From: Anabaena sp. PCC 7108
Lineage (GTDB): Bacteria; Cyanobacteriota; Cyanobacteriia; Cyanobacteriales; Nostocaceae
Reading direction: 5' to 3'
NCBI RefSeq assembly: GCF_000332135.1
Contig: NZ_KB235896.1
Span: 1,871,403 to 1,935,402, forward strand
Length of the DNA stretch: 64,000 bases
Position 1 is the first letter of the stretch, and each line of letters opens with the position of its first letter. Of this stretch, positions 45,565 through 55,150 are shown in pieces. The notes below the pieces were generated by a model. The model made no database searches, was not told where the DNA came from, and worked only from the letters and a program-made list of their open reading frames with translations. The position numbers and the translations under genes are program-made.

Positions 45565-46704
45565 TCATTGCTTACGGTTCATAATTTGACTATAACTGAA
45601 TTGCTGAAGTTGGTCTTCAATAGCTGCCAGAAGTTGATCTTGCTGCCAATCGTGACTCAGATAGGCGGCTATACAAGCGGCTCCAGCACCAACACCTTCT
45701 TTAACAAAACCCTGCTCGTAAGCTTGGAGTTGGGGATAATGGGAATCAGCAAAACTCAATTTTGTAGCTAACAGGGGAGGTATTGTCTCACCCTGATTTG
45801 TGGTTTTTTTACCTAAGCTAAGGGCTAAATCAACTGTAGCAGCAGTGGGATCTTCTGCTACCCAACGGGTTGTACCCACAACTATTGCTTCTGGTTGCCA
45901 CGTTAAAGAGTAAGTTTGAGCGATCGCTTGAATTAGAGCATAAACAGCCAGCATTTGTGTACCACCAGCTAATAAAACTCCACAACGACGACTTGCTGCG
46001 ATCGCCATCCCAGCCACTACCACTTGCATGGGATCTCCTACCGCTGCCACAAGTTGTAAAGGGTCTATAGGATTTTGGATTTTTTTTAGACCTGTTTGCA
46101 CCAGCGCCCACTTTTGTTCATGGTTACAAATAGGGTGGCTACTATTTACTTTCCCTGCTGCATCAATACCTAAACCAGATAAAATCGCTAATGCAGTTGT
46201 AGTCCCACCAACTACACACTCACTTAAAATCACATACCCATTTGAAATCTCAGCACTCAGTCGAGAACCCCACAACAAACCCTGTTTTAGCAGGTGTTTT
46301 ACCGTTGCTATTTCCATAGCCGCACCTGTACTTAAACACTTCGCAGGACTTCCACCTAAATCAATCATTGGCACAGTCGGAATATTTAGCAATCCTGCAT
46401 TAAATAAATACACTGGGATATTAAGCGCAGCAACTACAGCACGGGAAATTAACACTGGGGAAGCCCCCGCACTCAAAGGTGGTAAAGCAAACTCAGGCTG
46501 ATGTTCGGCACCGTAATATAAAAATTCAGCATCCGCACAAGCCGTATATTTGCGATCCTCTGGAGTTAAACCTGCTGCCGAAATACCAGGAAGTAAACCA
46601 GTTTCTGTAAAACCTAAAATACAGGCAAAAACAGGTGAACTACCGCGATAACGCCCTAGCCATGCCTCACTCTGTTCTATTTGTGTATAAATCTTAATCA
46701 TCAT
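45565..46704 (-). CDS. UPF0284 / CobT-like family protein (TIGR00303)
   Basis: 379 residues related to nicotinate-nucleotide:dimethylbenzimidazole phosphoribosyltransferase (CobT), which attaches the lower ligand of cobalamin. Blocks: ACILGFTETGLLPGIS, SAGASPVLISRAVV, LSECVVGGTTTALAILSGLGI and GVLLAGGTQMLAVYAL. In this subfamily the true reaction has not been established, and it is annotated as UPF0284 or TIGR00303. If it is a CobT, cyanobacteria that make pseudocobalamin would use adenine. The start is a double ATG; no strong ribosome site. Confidence 0.8.
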   Translation of the reverse strand: MMIKIYTQIEQSEAWLGRYRGSSPVFACILGFTETGLLPGISAAGLTPEDRKYTACADAEFLYYGAEHQPEFALPPLSAGASPVLISRAVVAALNIPVYLFNAGLLNIPTVPMIDLGGSPAKCLSTGAAMEIATVKHLLKQGLLWGSRLSAEISNGYVILSECVVGGTTTALAILSGLGIDAAGKVNSSHPICNHEQKWALVQTGLKKIQNPIDPLQLVAAVGDPMQVVVAGMAIAASRRCGVLLAGGTQMLAVYALIQAIAQTYSLTWQPEAIVVGTTRWVAEDPTAATVDLALSLGKKTTNQGETIPPLLATKLSFADSHYPQLQAYEQGFVKEGVGAGAACIAAYLSHDWQQDQLLAAIEDQLQQFSYSQIMNRKQ

Positions 46705-46742
46705 TAATCATCATGGTCATTTATCACTTATGCCAGGGAAGT

Positions 46743-46838
46743 TGTAATTCGTAATGCTCCCTTCGGGAGAGCTACGCTAACGTAATTCGTAATTCGTAAT
46801 GCTCCCTTCGGGAGAGCTACGCTAACGTAATTCGTAAT
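46743..46838 (+). repeat. Hairpin-plus-heptamer composite repeat, two copies
   Basis: Two copies of a unit with TAATTCG heptamers, then ATGCTCCCTTCGGGAGAGC (a strong hairpin) and TACGCTAAC. The heptamer is the same one that makes the 38-copy array at 61624, so the two loci share a repeat family. Confidence 0.85.
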
Positions 46839-46849
46839 TCGGTTATTTA

Positions 46850-46920
46850 TCCCCACGTCTCCCCATCCCCGTGTCCCCGTGTCCCCGTGTCCCCGCGTCT
46901 CCCCATCCCCGTGTCTTCCC
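46850..46920 (+). repeat. GC-rich minisatellite (CCCCGTGT units)
   Basis: Runs of 8-mers of the type CCCCGTGT / CCCCGCGT with CTCCCCAT variants, directly after the heptamer repeat and up to the stop of the DUF2232 gene. The same family lies at 61955-62065. Confidence 0.85.
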
Positions 46921-46922
46921 AA

Positions 46923-47657
46923 CTAACCCTCATAATCCATTAGTACTTGCACCCAGTGTGGTGGACGAGGAATCGGATTTCCCAAACGATCCAATAACAA
47001 CCATGCTGCCAGATGTACCACAGATAGGTAAATCAGGTTGTTGAATGCTATTAATACTACTGCCCCCACTTGAATGAGAAACACACTTGGAGTCGCTAAT
47101 ATTTCTAACTTCAGAAATATCCACTCAATAATTTCTGTCACCTGGGTAATTACATAAACCCATAGGTCTTCACCTGACAAAACTGACAGCAACCACAAGC
47201 GAAAAAATACACCAAATGTACTTAAAAGCATACCTAAGGTGATAGAAACAATCCAGGGTACACGACGATACCACGTTGCCCCCAACAGCACACCCATTAA
47301 TCCAAAGGGCATGACAAACAAAATACTGCGAACAGGCCCCATTAGCACCGCCAATAGTAAGCCAGAGGTGAGGGCAGCCATCCAAGCAGCACGTTTACCC
47401 CAGCGCAAGTAAACTAGTGCGATCGGTACTGGAAAAAATATCCGTAAAACTGGACCCAAAGGAAAATAAAAGTTAATAAACCAGATCAAACTAGCAGTAC
47501 TGGCTAAAAACGCCGTTTCTACCATCCTCAAAGGGGCATCAACCTTCAGTAAGGGATGGGTTAACGGCTCTTGTTGATCTAACTGATGACCAGAAAGTGA
47601 AGATTCAGGGGATGGATTTTCCTCCGGTTCATCTGGCACAGAATCTAAAATACTCAT
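46923..47657 (-). CDS. DUF2232 membrane protein
   Basis: 244 residues from the ATG at 47657 (a TTG three codons upstream is less likely). It has a Pro/Glu-rich N-terminus followed by six or more hydrophobic segments (from about residue 48). The layout is that of DUF2232/YybS-type integral membrane proteins, whose function is unknown; related S-component-like or sporulation proteins suggest transport. It lies 13 nt downstream of the Crp gene on the same strand, so they are probably co-transcribed. Confidence 0.75.
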   Translation of the reverse strand: MSILDSVPDEPEENPSPESSLSGHQLDQQEPLTHPLLKVDAPLRMVETAFLASTASLIWFINFYFPLGPVLRIFFPVPIALVYLRWGKRAAWMAALTSGLLLAVLMGPVRSILFVMPFGLMGVLLGATWYRRVPWIVSITLGMLLSTFGVFFRLWLLSVLSGEDLWVYVITQVTEIIEWIFLKLEILATPSVFLIQVGAVVLIAFNNLIYLSVVHLAAWLLLDRLGNPIPRPPHWVQVLMDYEG

Positions 47658-47670
47658 ACTGAACAAGATG

Positions 47671-48369
47671 TTAAATTATCATTTTTTCCAAAGCCGACAA
47701 ATCGGGAATACACATTAAATCTTGATCCCGTACAATCAAGCCTTTTTTTTCCAACCTTGTCAATACTCGTGTCACAGTTTCCCGTGCCAGTCCACTCAAA
47801 CTACTCAATTCTCGGTGAGGTAAATTGGGAATTTCTGTGCCTGTTTGCCCTCTTTTACCCTGTCCTTCTGCTAAGAATAGCAAAGTATCTGCCACCCGTG
47901 ATTGACTATCCGATTCCCGCAGACGTAATCGCCGATTTACTTGCCGTAATCGCCGTGCCATTAATTGCGCCAATCTCAGTCCCGCTAAAGGTTCTGTGTG
48001 CAGTAACTTGACAAAATCTTGAGCAGGCATACTGCCAATCATCGTCGGAGTTAAAGTAATCACATCAGTAGAACGAGGAACTTCATCTAGTGCTGCCATT
48101 TCCCCAAATAATTCCCCTTGTCCAATAATATTTAGTGTGACTTCTTTACCTTCTAAATTGTATGTACGGATTTTCACCCATCCATCTACGACAAAATATA
48201 CAGAACCACCCCAGTCATTTTCTAGCAGGATCACTTGATTGGCTGGGTGAGTACGGGTTACAAGATGGGTGAGGGCTTTTTCAACAATAGACTCAGGCAA
48301 CCCTTCAAAAAAGGGTGCTGAAGTGATCCAAGTATGAGCGGTTGTCTGTAAGCTATATCGATCTTCCAT
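47671..48369 (-). CDS. Crp-family cAMP-responsive regulator
   Basis: 232 residues of the Crp/Fnr family, very like cyanobacterial SyCRP1/AnCrp proteins. The cyclic-nucleotide domain has GGSVYFVVDGWVKIR and GEMAALDEVPRST (Glu and Arg of the cAMP-binding pocket kept). The C-terminal helix-turn-helix recognition is HRELSSLSGLARETVTRVL. NtcA, in contrast, lacks this pocket and senses 2-oxoglutarate. It probably binds TGTGA-N6-TCACA-type sites. The ATG at 48369 is chosen over a TTG two codons upstream. Confidence 0.88.
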   Translation of the reverse strand: MEDRYSLQTTAHTWITSAPFFEGLPESIVEKALTHLVTRTHPANQVILLENDWGGSVYFVVDGWVKIRTYNLEGKEVTLNIIGQGELFGEMAALDEVPRSTDVITLTPTMIGSMPAQDFVKLLHTEPLAGLRLAQLMARRLRQVNRRLRLRESDSQSRVADTLLFLAEGQGKRGQTGTEIPNLPHRELSSLSGLARETVTRVLTRLEKKGLIVRDQDLMCIPDLSALEKMII

Positions 48370-48728
48370 TAGCAAATATTTATTAAAGCTGCTATCAACA
48401 CAATAAGCAAGATCGCTGTTTTAAAAATAAGCTATCAAATAACAGCCGCTTTAAAAGAGGAAACTAAACTATGTTACACAAGAAAACGACAATATAGTTT
48501 TTTCTCAGCAATCTTCATCTTATCCATAAATTTCCATGATCGGTGATTACTTACCTCCAGTGCAGCATAACAAAAATAAATATTAACCCTGACGATGCAG
48601 TTGCATCTCTCAGTAATTCATCACATAATTGCCGTCAGAAGTCAGAGCAATAACTTTTGCCACTGAGAACTTCAGTAATTGTGAATACCATAAAAATCAA
48701 AGTACATTTCTAGCTAAGGTAATTTAAC
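48370..48728. other. Divergent gap between crp and the Hsp70-like gene
   Basis: 359 nt with no gene and no repeat seen. I saw no confident promoter elements. Confidence 0.45.
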
Positions 48729-51700
48729 GTGACTTCCCGTGTAGATGAAATTCACAAACTAATCGCAGATATTGACAACTTACTTGCCAACAGTGGCAAC
48801 CGCTTGACAAAACTACTGTCTGGTCAGGGATCGGAAGACAGAGAAGTTTTACACCGAGTTCGTGACTTTCTGATGAAACTCACTGATACTGAGGTATCTG
48901 AAGACAGCACACCTCAGCAATCTGCGACACAACCGCTATCATCTCTGTTGGCGCGATTTGTGGAGCAGGAGAATAATCAATCAGCATCATATTCTGATCA
49001 AATCCAACAGGAACAGAGCAGTGTTGTTGCTGGACAATTAAAAGATCAACTTTCGGTCTTGTTTGAACCCTTACAAGCAGAATTATCAGGACTGTTACAA
49101 GAAAGAGCGACTCTTGTACAAGAAATTAGGCAGCTAGAACAAAAGCGATTGCAAAACTACTCGTTAACGCAGCAGTTAGCAAATCAAGAGCAGATAATTG
49201 CCGAATTTTTACAAGTGCTAATAAATCGCCTAGTACCCAGTCTAACACCACATTTGAAACAAACCGTTTCTCATCCTCCTAGTTCTGCCACCGATGACCA
49301 GAACCAGAATTTAGAAGTCGCAACTGCCGCCATACCATCTAGTTTAGAATCAGCAGAAGGGTTAGACCGATTAGCTAGTCTGGCGAGAGATTTGGATCAA
49401 CGCTTGTTGTCACTAGATGGAACTGTTAATGTTGTCTTTGGCTCTCTAGAGCGTAACATCAATACCTATCATCAGTCTCTATCCCAAGCGCTGGCAAGAA
49501 TGCACAGCCAGGGGATGCAAGGTGAACAGTTGATGGTCAACTTTCTGAATAATTTGACTCAGTATTTACAACAACAATCCCTAGATCCCCAGCCTTTATT
49601 TTCTGGGGTAGATACTGACTTAGAGGTACAGCGAGTTTCGACTAGTTCTGAAATAGTAAGTCAACCTTCACCATTAATCCAGTTAGAAAATAACTCTTCA
49701 TTTCATGCTGCTGCAATAGAAGACTCTACGACTGTGGAAAATCTGGATGCAGTACTGTCATATCTTACCAGCGATGAGTTTCTAGATTCAAACCCTGCTG
49801 TTACGACTTCAGAGGAATTACAGTCAGAGGGTGTTGAAGAAAGTCTAGATGCAGTACTTTCAGAAATTACCATAGATGATTCTGTCACTTCTACCTCAGA
49901 GGGTGTTGAAGAAAGTCTAGATGCAGTACTTTCAGAAATTACCATAGATGATTCCGTAACTTCCACCTCAGAGGAATTACAGTTAGAGAGTGTTGAAGAA
50001 AGTCTAGATGCAGTACTTTCAGAAATTGCCATAGATGATTCTGTCACTTCCACCTCAGAGGAATTACAGTTAGAGACTCCTAATGCAGTAGATCAACTTT
50101 ACGCGAGTTTGTTTGGCACTGAAAATTCTACTATTTTCAGAGAGTCGATTGCTCCACCAATGATCACACCTGAGTTATCGGCTCCAGAAATAACGGAAAC
50201 TCCCAATATTTCAGAACAGAGCCACAATCCCATGACAGAATTCTCTGATGCTCTCATAGATTCCACAGAGTCATCATCTGAGTTATGGGAAAGCTTGTTG
50301 TTAACGGAGGATACACAATCGGAAGCTGAAGTTACCACCACAGATACTGCTTCCATAGAACTCGACTCTTTACCAGATCGGACTGATACGATTACAGTTC
50401 TTACTGATTTACTAGTTGATGCCAGCAGTGACCAACAAGTTTTAGATGTGTTACCTCTTGAGGATAGTTTAGAAGTTACAACTGCGGAAACTCTCATCAT
50501 GTCCTCATCAATCGAGGTGCAAACAGAGGAACAGGATTTACTTGTATCTGGTTACACGGCTGCTTCACCACAGGAAAATTTATTGTCTCTGGAAAATAAT
50601 GAAGCAAAAATTGTTCCAGAAATTGTTCTAGACGAAGAGCAGTTGCAACAATTAAATCGAGATCTAGCGGATTTTGATTGGCAGTTAAATTCTGCCTCAG
50701 CATCTCCTATTAACTCAGAAAGGTTGCCAAATTCTCTCGATACAGTTGTAAAGATAACTGAAGAGCCTAACAACCAACCAGTAGAAAATACAGCAACAGT
50801 TGCTGTTCCTGATCTGGATCTTCCTCAATTGGAAGTTGGGCTAGATTTGAATCAGACAACTGAAAAAAAAACGGAAGTCACAATTTTTTTCCAGGATGCT
50901 TCTTTGCCTACCAGTAACAATTTGAATCTTACTGCTGATGTGGCAGTCACAGACCTGGATTCAATTTGGTATTTAGGAATTGATTTGGGTACGACTGGAA
51001 TTTCTGCGACACTTTTGAATCGTTCCAGATCCGTTGTTTATCCTATCTACTGGTCAGCACAAACTCAAATAGGCGAAACTGTTTTTGATCAATCATTTCG
51101 CTTACCTGCAGAAGTTTACCTACCTACAGTTTCTATACCTCACACAGAGACTATTGAGCAGACAACACCTGCGGCTGTCGCTAAGGATAAAGTCTCTGAT
51201 AATCTGGTTCAAAATTCTCCCCTACATGAATCGCCAGAAGAACCAAAGCCTCATCTTTATTCAACACATTTAAAGCCTTACTTACACGTAGCTATACCTT
51301 ACAAGAATACCCAGCAAAAATGGGAACCTGTGTTGCAGTTAAATGAATTTTCAGCCGGACCGTTGATTTGGGTAGTGCGATCGCTCTCTAAACTATTATT
51401 AACTCTCAAATCTGATCAAACTAGTACTACTCCAGCTTTAATTGCTCATGCTGTAGGCATAGATACACAAACTTTCTCTCATATCATCAATAACGTTGCG
51501 GGTGTTGTTTGTACTTGTCCCACTAATTGGTTAGAACAATATCGCTTTAATGTGCGGGAAGCTATTCTTACCAGTAAACTTGTCTCCCATGCCCAACAAG
51601 TATTTTTTGTTGAGGAAGCGATCGCTAGTTTACTCCCAGAACTTGATAGCATCGATTCTCAACCAGTCCAAGTCAGTGACAATCAGGGCTTGCGTCCTTT

Positions 51701-52943
51701 AAAAACTAGCGAACATCCAATGCAGGGTAACACTCTAGCACTTAATATTGGCGCAACCTCTACAGAAATGGCACTGGTTGATTTACCAACTGACTTAGGC
51801 CAATTAACATACAGGGATTTTATGCTCCACAGTTTTGCCTATGCTGGTCAGGGCATTGAGCAGGATATTATCTGTCAGTTACTACTACCACCAAAATCTC
51901 GTCAACCTCGTGACCAAGCGCAAATTAACAGTAATCCTACTCAAAGACATTGGCAACCCTCTATTACTGGTTTAGATCAGATGCACTTGTCTAGTTTGGG
52001 GTTGGAAGCATTGGAACTACCGCGAGTTGGGGAACCGGATATTGCTGCTCGTCTTCGCTTCCAGCAGCGGTTAGAAAGTTCTCTATTAGGACAAGCACTG
52101 TTAGAAGCTGCTACTGCTCTAAAACTGATTTTGCAACATCAAGAATCTTTTACCCTAGAATTAGCTGATGAGTTATGGGTCTTACAGCGACGAGACTTAG
52201 AAAGCCAAGTATTCGTTCCTTATGTTCGTCGTCTCAACCGCGAACTCAATAAATTATTAGTAGCTCGTGGTATCCCTACAGAAGCTGTTAATCAAGCGAT
52301 TCTCTCTGGTGGAGTTGCTTCTGTGGGTACAGTCAATCGTTGGTTAAGACAAAAACTCCCTAACGCTAAGATTATTCAGGATTTATATCTGGGTGAAAAC
52401 GGCTCTCCTAATTGTAGTCGGGTTGCCTATGGACTAGCTATGTTGCCTCTATATCACCAGGTTTTAGAAATACCTAGGCAACAGTACACGGATTATTTCC
52501 TGTTTACTGAATTGCTCAAGCTTTTACCTGATAGTTCCCGTGGTGAGGTTATACGTTCCCTATCTTTTGGTGAAGTTCTGCAATTATTTGAAAGTCGCGG
52601 TATCAATACCCGCACTTGTCAACAACGATTACTGGCTTTTTTGGAAGGTGAACTACCTGCTGGTTTAATACCTTCTGTTCTCTCGGAAACTCTACCTAAA
52701 GATGCTGTGAGAATGCCTTTAGATTCTATTTGGTTGACCAAAAGCTCTCAGGAAAATCCAGATTATCAAGCGATCGCCTCTGCACCACTTTTTGAAAAAC
52801 AAGGAAATCTTACTTATCGACCGAATTCTCAGCAACTTTTGTCTCTGCGCCACTATCTTGATGCTATCAAAGCCAGTAGTCTGCAATCATTAGAGGAACC
52901 ATATACAGTTAATTTTGCCGTAACTGCACATCCAAAACATTAA
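48729..52943 (+). CDS. Large Hsp70/actin-fold protein with coiled-coil N-terminus
   Basis: 1404 residues, starting at GTG. Order: helical N-terminus with coiled coils (1-300), an acidic Ser/Thr-rich spacer holding three near-identical 24-29-residue repeats (about 367-445), then a split actin/Hsp70-type ATPase fold from about 748: phosphate loop 1 LGIDLGTTGIS (749-759), phosphate loop 2 LNIGATSTEMALVDL (about 1004) and the adenosine motif AILSGGVASVGTV (about 1190). Cyanobacteria-specific. It is not DnaK; the substrate-binding domain is absent. Function unknown; a filament or scaffold ATPase is plausible. A hairpin terminator follows. Confidence 0.75.
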   Translation: MTSRVDEIHKLIADIDNLLANSGNRLTKLLSGQGSEDREVLHRVRDFLMKLTDTEVSEDSTPQQSATQPLSSLLARFVEQENNQSASYSDQIQQEQSSVVAGQLKDQLSVLFEPLQAELSGLLQERATLVQEIRQLEQKRLQNYSLTQQLANQEQIIAEFLQVLINRLVPSLTPHLKQTVSHPPSSATDDQNQNLEVATAAIPSSLESAEGLDRLASLARDLDQRLLSLDGTVNVVFGSLERNINTYHQSLSQALARMHSQGMQGEQLMVNFLNNLTQYLQQQSLDPQPLFSGVDTDLEVQRVSTSSEIVSQPSPLIQLENNSSFHAAAIEDSTTVENLDAVLSYLTSDEFLDSNPAVTTSEELQSEGVEESLDAVLSEITIDDSVTSTSEGVEESLDAVLSEITIDDSVTSTSEELQLESVEESLDAVLSEIAIDDSVTSTSEELQLETPNAVDQLYASLFGTENSTIFRESIAPPMITPELSAPEITETPNISEQSHNPMTEFSDALIDSTESSSELWESLLLTEDTQSEAEVTTTDTASIELDSLPDRTDTITVLTDLLVDASSDQQVLDVLPLEDSLEVTTAETLIMSSSIEVQTEEQDLLVSGYTAASPQENLLSLENNEAKIVPEIVLDEEQLQQLNRDLADFDWQLNSASASPINSERLPNSLDTVVKITEEPNNQPVENTATVAVPDLDLPQLEVGLDLNQTTEKKTEVTIFFQDASLPTSNNLNLTADVAVTDLDSIWYLGIDLGTTGISATLLNRSRSVVYPIYWSAQTQIGETVFDQSFRLPAEVYLPTVSIPHTETIEQTTPAAVAKDKVSDNLVQNSPLHESPEEPKPHLYSTHLKPYLHVAIPYKNTQQKWEPVLQLNEFSAGPLIWVVRSLSKLLLTLKSDQTSTTPALIAHAVGIDTQTFSHIINNVAGVVCTCPTNWLEQYRFNVREAILTSKLVSHAQQVFFVEEAIASLLPELDSIDSQPVQVSDNQGLRPLKTSEHPMQGNTLALNIGATSTEMALVDLPTDLGQLTYRDFMLHSFAYAGQGIEQDIICQLLLPPKSRQPRDQAQINSNPTQRHWQPSITGLDQMHLSSLGLEALELPRVGEPDIAARLRFQQRLESSLLGQALLEAATALKLILQHQESFTLELADELWVLQRRDLESQVFVPYVRRLNRELNKLLVARGIPTEAVNQAILSGGVASVGTVNRWLRQKLPNAKIIQDLYLGENGSPNCSRVAYGLAMLPLYHQVLEIPRQQYTDYFLFTELLKLLPDSSRGEVIRSLSFGEVLQLFESRGINTRTCQQRLLAFLEGELPAGLIPSVLSETLPKDAVRMPLDSIWLTKSSQENPDYQAIASAPLFEKQGNLTYRPNSQQLLSLRHYLDAIKASSLQSLEEPYTVNFAVTAHPKH
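49827..50060 (+). repeat. Intragenic repeats encoding VEESLDAVLSEI units
   Basis: Three units beginning at about 49827, 49899 and 49986 encode (G/S)VEESLDAVLSEI(T/A)IDDSV-type blocks, the last two followed by EELQLE. A diverged fourth (VENLDAVLSYL) precedes them. The DNA is nearly identical among the three. Confidence 0.9.
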
Positions 52944-53373
52944 TTCTCTAAAAAAAACATCCTCCATAAGACATAAATAAAAGGATGTATAACGAGATGT
53001 CTAATGAACATTAACTGAACTATACGCCTACTTGAGAGTAAAAACACATTCTACTTAAAAGTGGGCGTATATTTTTACTGAACTTAATTCTCGTATACTA
53101 AGTATACTACTCAGAAACAGCAAGATTTATAACTCTATTAAGAGTTTTAAACAGCTGACTACTGTTCCCGTAGAATGTTGTAGCCACTAGCTAATTGCTG
53201 ACTGATACAGATAAAAAACATCAAAACTTTAAAATACCCTGGCTTAATTAAAAGATTGTATGAATTTCTATATTTTTGCTTTTTGGGGTATGAAAAATTA
53301 CTTATAATTAATTTAAATTTAAACTCTGAGATTTGTTTTCGTTTCTAAAAGATGCAAAAGACAAACGTAAATT
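52944..53373. other. Gap with terminator between Hsp70-like gene and sugar transferase
   Basis: 430 nt, no gene; holds the terminator at 53021-53076. Otherwise AT-rich and featureless. Confidence 0.6.
53021..53076 (+). terminator. Likely terminator of the 1404-residue gene
   Basis: Perfect 13-bp stem (one GU) TATACGCCTACTT (53021-53033) / AAGTGGGCGTATA (53059-53071), 25-nt loop, then TTTTT (53072-53076). It lies about 80 nt after the stop. Confidence 0.75.
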
Positions 53374-54081
53374 GTGTCCCTGTCTACTCTTAAAAATAAA
53401 ACCAAAAGTTACACTGTGGCTAATTTAAGTGTTCTGAACCATCTGACTGTAATTGATGTATCATCACAGTCCCTCCATCCATCAACTACTAGTACTACTA
53501 AAAGATTAATTGATATTCTTGGAGCCATTGTTGGCTTAATAATTGCATTTTTAGTCGCACTTCCCATAGCAATTGTCACTTTATTTAGTGATCCAGGTCC
53601 CATACTATATTCCCAAATCCGCTGTGGTTTAAATGGACGCAACTTTCGGATCTGGAAGTTCCGTTCCATGATCATTAATGCCGATAAACTGAAGTCTCTA
53701 GTCAAAAATCAAGCTCAAGGTCACATTTTTAAATCTACTGATGATCCTCGGATTACTCCTTTAGGTAAGTTTTTACGACGCAGTAGCTTAGACGAATTAC
53801 CTCAATTTTGGAATGTTTTAATGGGAGATATGAGCATAGTTGGCACTCGTCCACCTACTCCTGATGAAGTAATTCACTATGAACCACATCATTGGGATAG
53901 ATTGCGCGTTAAACCAGGCATTACTGGAGAGTGGCAGACTCATGGTCGTTCTCAAATCAAAGACTTTGAAACTATTGTCAATATGGATTTAGATTATCAA
54001 CGTAAGTGGTCTATCACTTATGATTTGATGCTCATGTTTAAGACTATTTGGGTAGTTTTAAACAGAAGTGGTGCTTATTAA
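53374..54081 (+). CDS. Exopolysaccharide sugar transferase (undecaprenyl-phosphate type)
   Basis: 235 residues, GTG start. One N-terminal membrane helix (about 47-70) and the Bac_transf core: KFRSMIINAD, DPRITPLGKFLRRSSLDELPQFWNVLMGDMS, GTRPP and KPGITGEWQ. It moves a sugar phosphate from a nucleotide sugar onto the lipid carrier as the first step in making exopolysaccharide repeat units. Heterocyst-envelope polysaccharide synthesis uses enzymes of this family (HepC), but the assignment here is open. Confidence 0.85.
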   Translation: MSLSTLKNKTKSYTVANLSVLNHLTVIDVSSQSLHPSTTSTTKRLIDILGAIVGLIIAFLVALPIAIVTLFSDPGPILYSQIRCGLNGRNFRIWKFRSMIINADKLKSLVKNQAQGHIFKSTDDPRITPLGKFLRRSSLDELPQFWNVLMGDMSIVGTRPPTPDEVIHYEPHHWDRLRVKPGITGEWQTHGRSQIKDFETIVNMDLDYQRKWSITYDLMLMFKTIWVVLNRSGAY

Positions 54082-54095
54082 AAAATTACAAAAGA

Positions 54096-54272
54096 AGGGA
54101 ACAGGGAACAGGGAACAGGGAACAAATAAAAAACTAAAGTTTAAGAGTTTAAAGCTCAGTCAAAAAAAAGGATGTTTTTTGAGATGCGTAGCACGAAAAA
54201 AACAGTGTCATTATTTCAATCTCATGTTTTTAAACATGAGTTTTTTCTGTTAAGAGTTGCTTCCTGTTCCCT
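54096..54272 (+). mobile_element. Dispersed hairpin element, copy B
   Basis: 177 bp, AGGGAACAGG start and CCTGTTCCCT end. Nearly identical to copy A in the reverse direction, except for a diverged stretch (GAGATGCGTAGC) where A and C read ACAAGGAGAGTGAC. It lies between the stops of two convergent genes. Confidence 0.85.
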
Positions 54273-54283
54273 CTGAAAGAATA

Positions 54284-55120
54284 TTAACCCTTGACACCAC
54301 TACCACTATCAGTTGGTACAATGTACCTCTGTAAAAATAAAAATAATAGCAACACTGGAGCAATAGAAATTACTGAACCAGCCGCTACTAATCGCCAATC
54401 TAAAGAAAACGTACCGGCAAGTTTAGCAACTCCCAAGGGTAAAGTATATAAACTTTCATCTTGGATAACAATTAAAGGCCATAAAAAGTCACTCCAAGCG
54501 CCAATAAATACAAAAATAGCTAGGGTTATTAGTGCTGGACGAATAGCAGGTAACATTATATGCCACCACAATTCTAGTTCTGAACTGCCATCTAAACGGG
54601 CAGCTTCTTCTATTTCCTTAGGCACGCCCATAAAAGCCTGCCGCAATAAAAAAATACCGAAGGCAGATGCTAAACTGGGGAAAATTATCCCTAAATAACT
54701 ATTTCTCAACCCTAACTGCACTGTCAAAATATATAAGGGAATCATCACGATTTGGAAAGGAATCATGATTGTCGAAACCATACCAATAAAAATTCCGTCT
54801 CGTCCTACAAACGATAATCTGGCTAAGGGATAAGCCGCTAAAGCACAAAATAATAGATTTAATCCCACGGTTAGCACAGCTACCAATAGACTATTATATA
54901 GGTACTGACCAAATGGTAAAGATTCCCACACCCTAGAGAAGTTGTTAAATGTGGGTTGGCTGGGTAATAACTGCGGCGGTGATTGTAGGATGTTTTCTGT
55001 TGGTGATTTTAAGGCTGTGCTAATTAGCCATAACAAAGGGAAGAGTGTAAATAGTGCGATCGCTCCTAGTATTCCATAAATTAATAACGTTTGCAGCCGT
55101 GAATTTTTTAAGTTCAGCAT
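54284..55120 (-). CDS. Carbohydrate ABC transporter permease (MalG/AraQ type)
   Basis: 278 residues, six membrane helices. The EAA loop EEAARLDGSSELELWWHIMLP (about 178-198) is the coupling segment of sugar permeases, and the N-terminus ends in a helix typical of the MalG branch. It lacks adjacent binding protein and partner permease genes. Likely sugar or sugar-alcohol uptake. Confidence 0.85.
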   Translation of the reverse strand: MLNLKNSRLQTLLIYGILGAIALFTLFPLLWLISTALKSPTENILQSPPQLLPSQPTFNNFSRVWESLPFGQYLYNSLLVAVLTVGLNLLFCALAAYPLARLSFVGRDGIFIGMVSTIMIPFQIVMIPLYILTVQLGLRNSYLGIIFPSLASAFGIFLLRQAFMGVPKEIEEAARLDGSSELELWWHIMLPAIRPALITLAIFVFIGAWSDFLWPLIVIQDESLYTLPLGVAKLAGTFSLDWRLVAAGSVISIAPVLLLFLFLQRYIVPTDSGSGVKG

Positions 55121-55148
55121 TTTAATTTTTAATTTTTAATTTTTAATT
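55119..55148 (+). repeat. AT octanucleotide array, second copy
   Basis: About three to four copies of TTTTTAAT between the permease start and the cyclo-ligase stop, identical in type to the array at 26436-26475. Confidence 0.8.
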
Positions 55149-55150
55149 GT

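Noticed and set aside
46728-46922. 64-codon minus-strand frame
   Set aside because: Made of the composite repeat and minisatellite only.
49703-50773. Minus-strand frames of up to 133 codons inside the Hsp70-like gene
   Set aside because: Shadows of the Ser/Thr/Glu-rich coding strand; low-complexity peptides.
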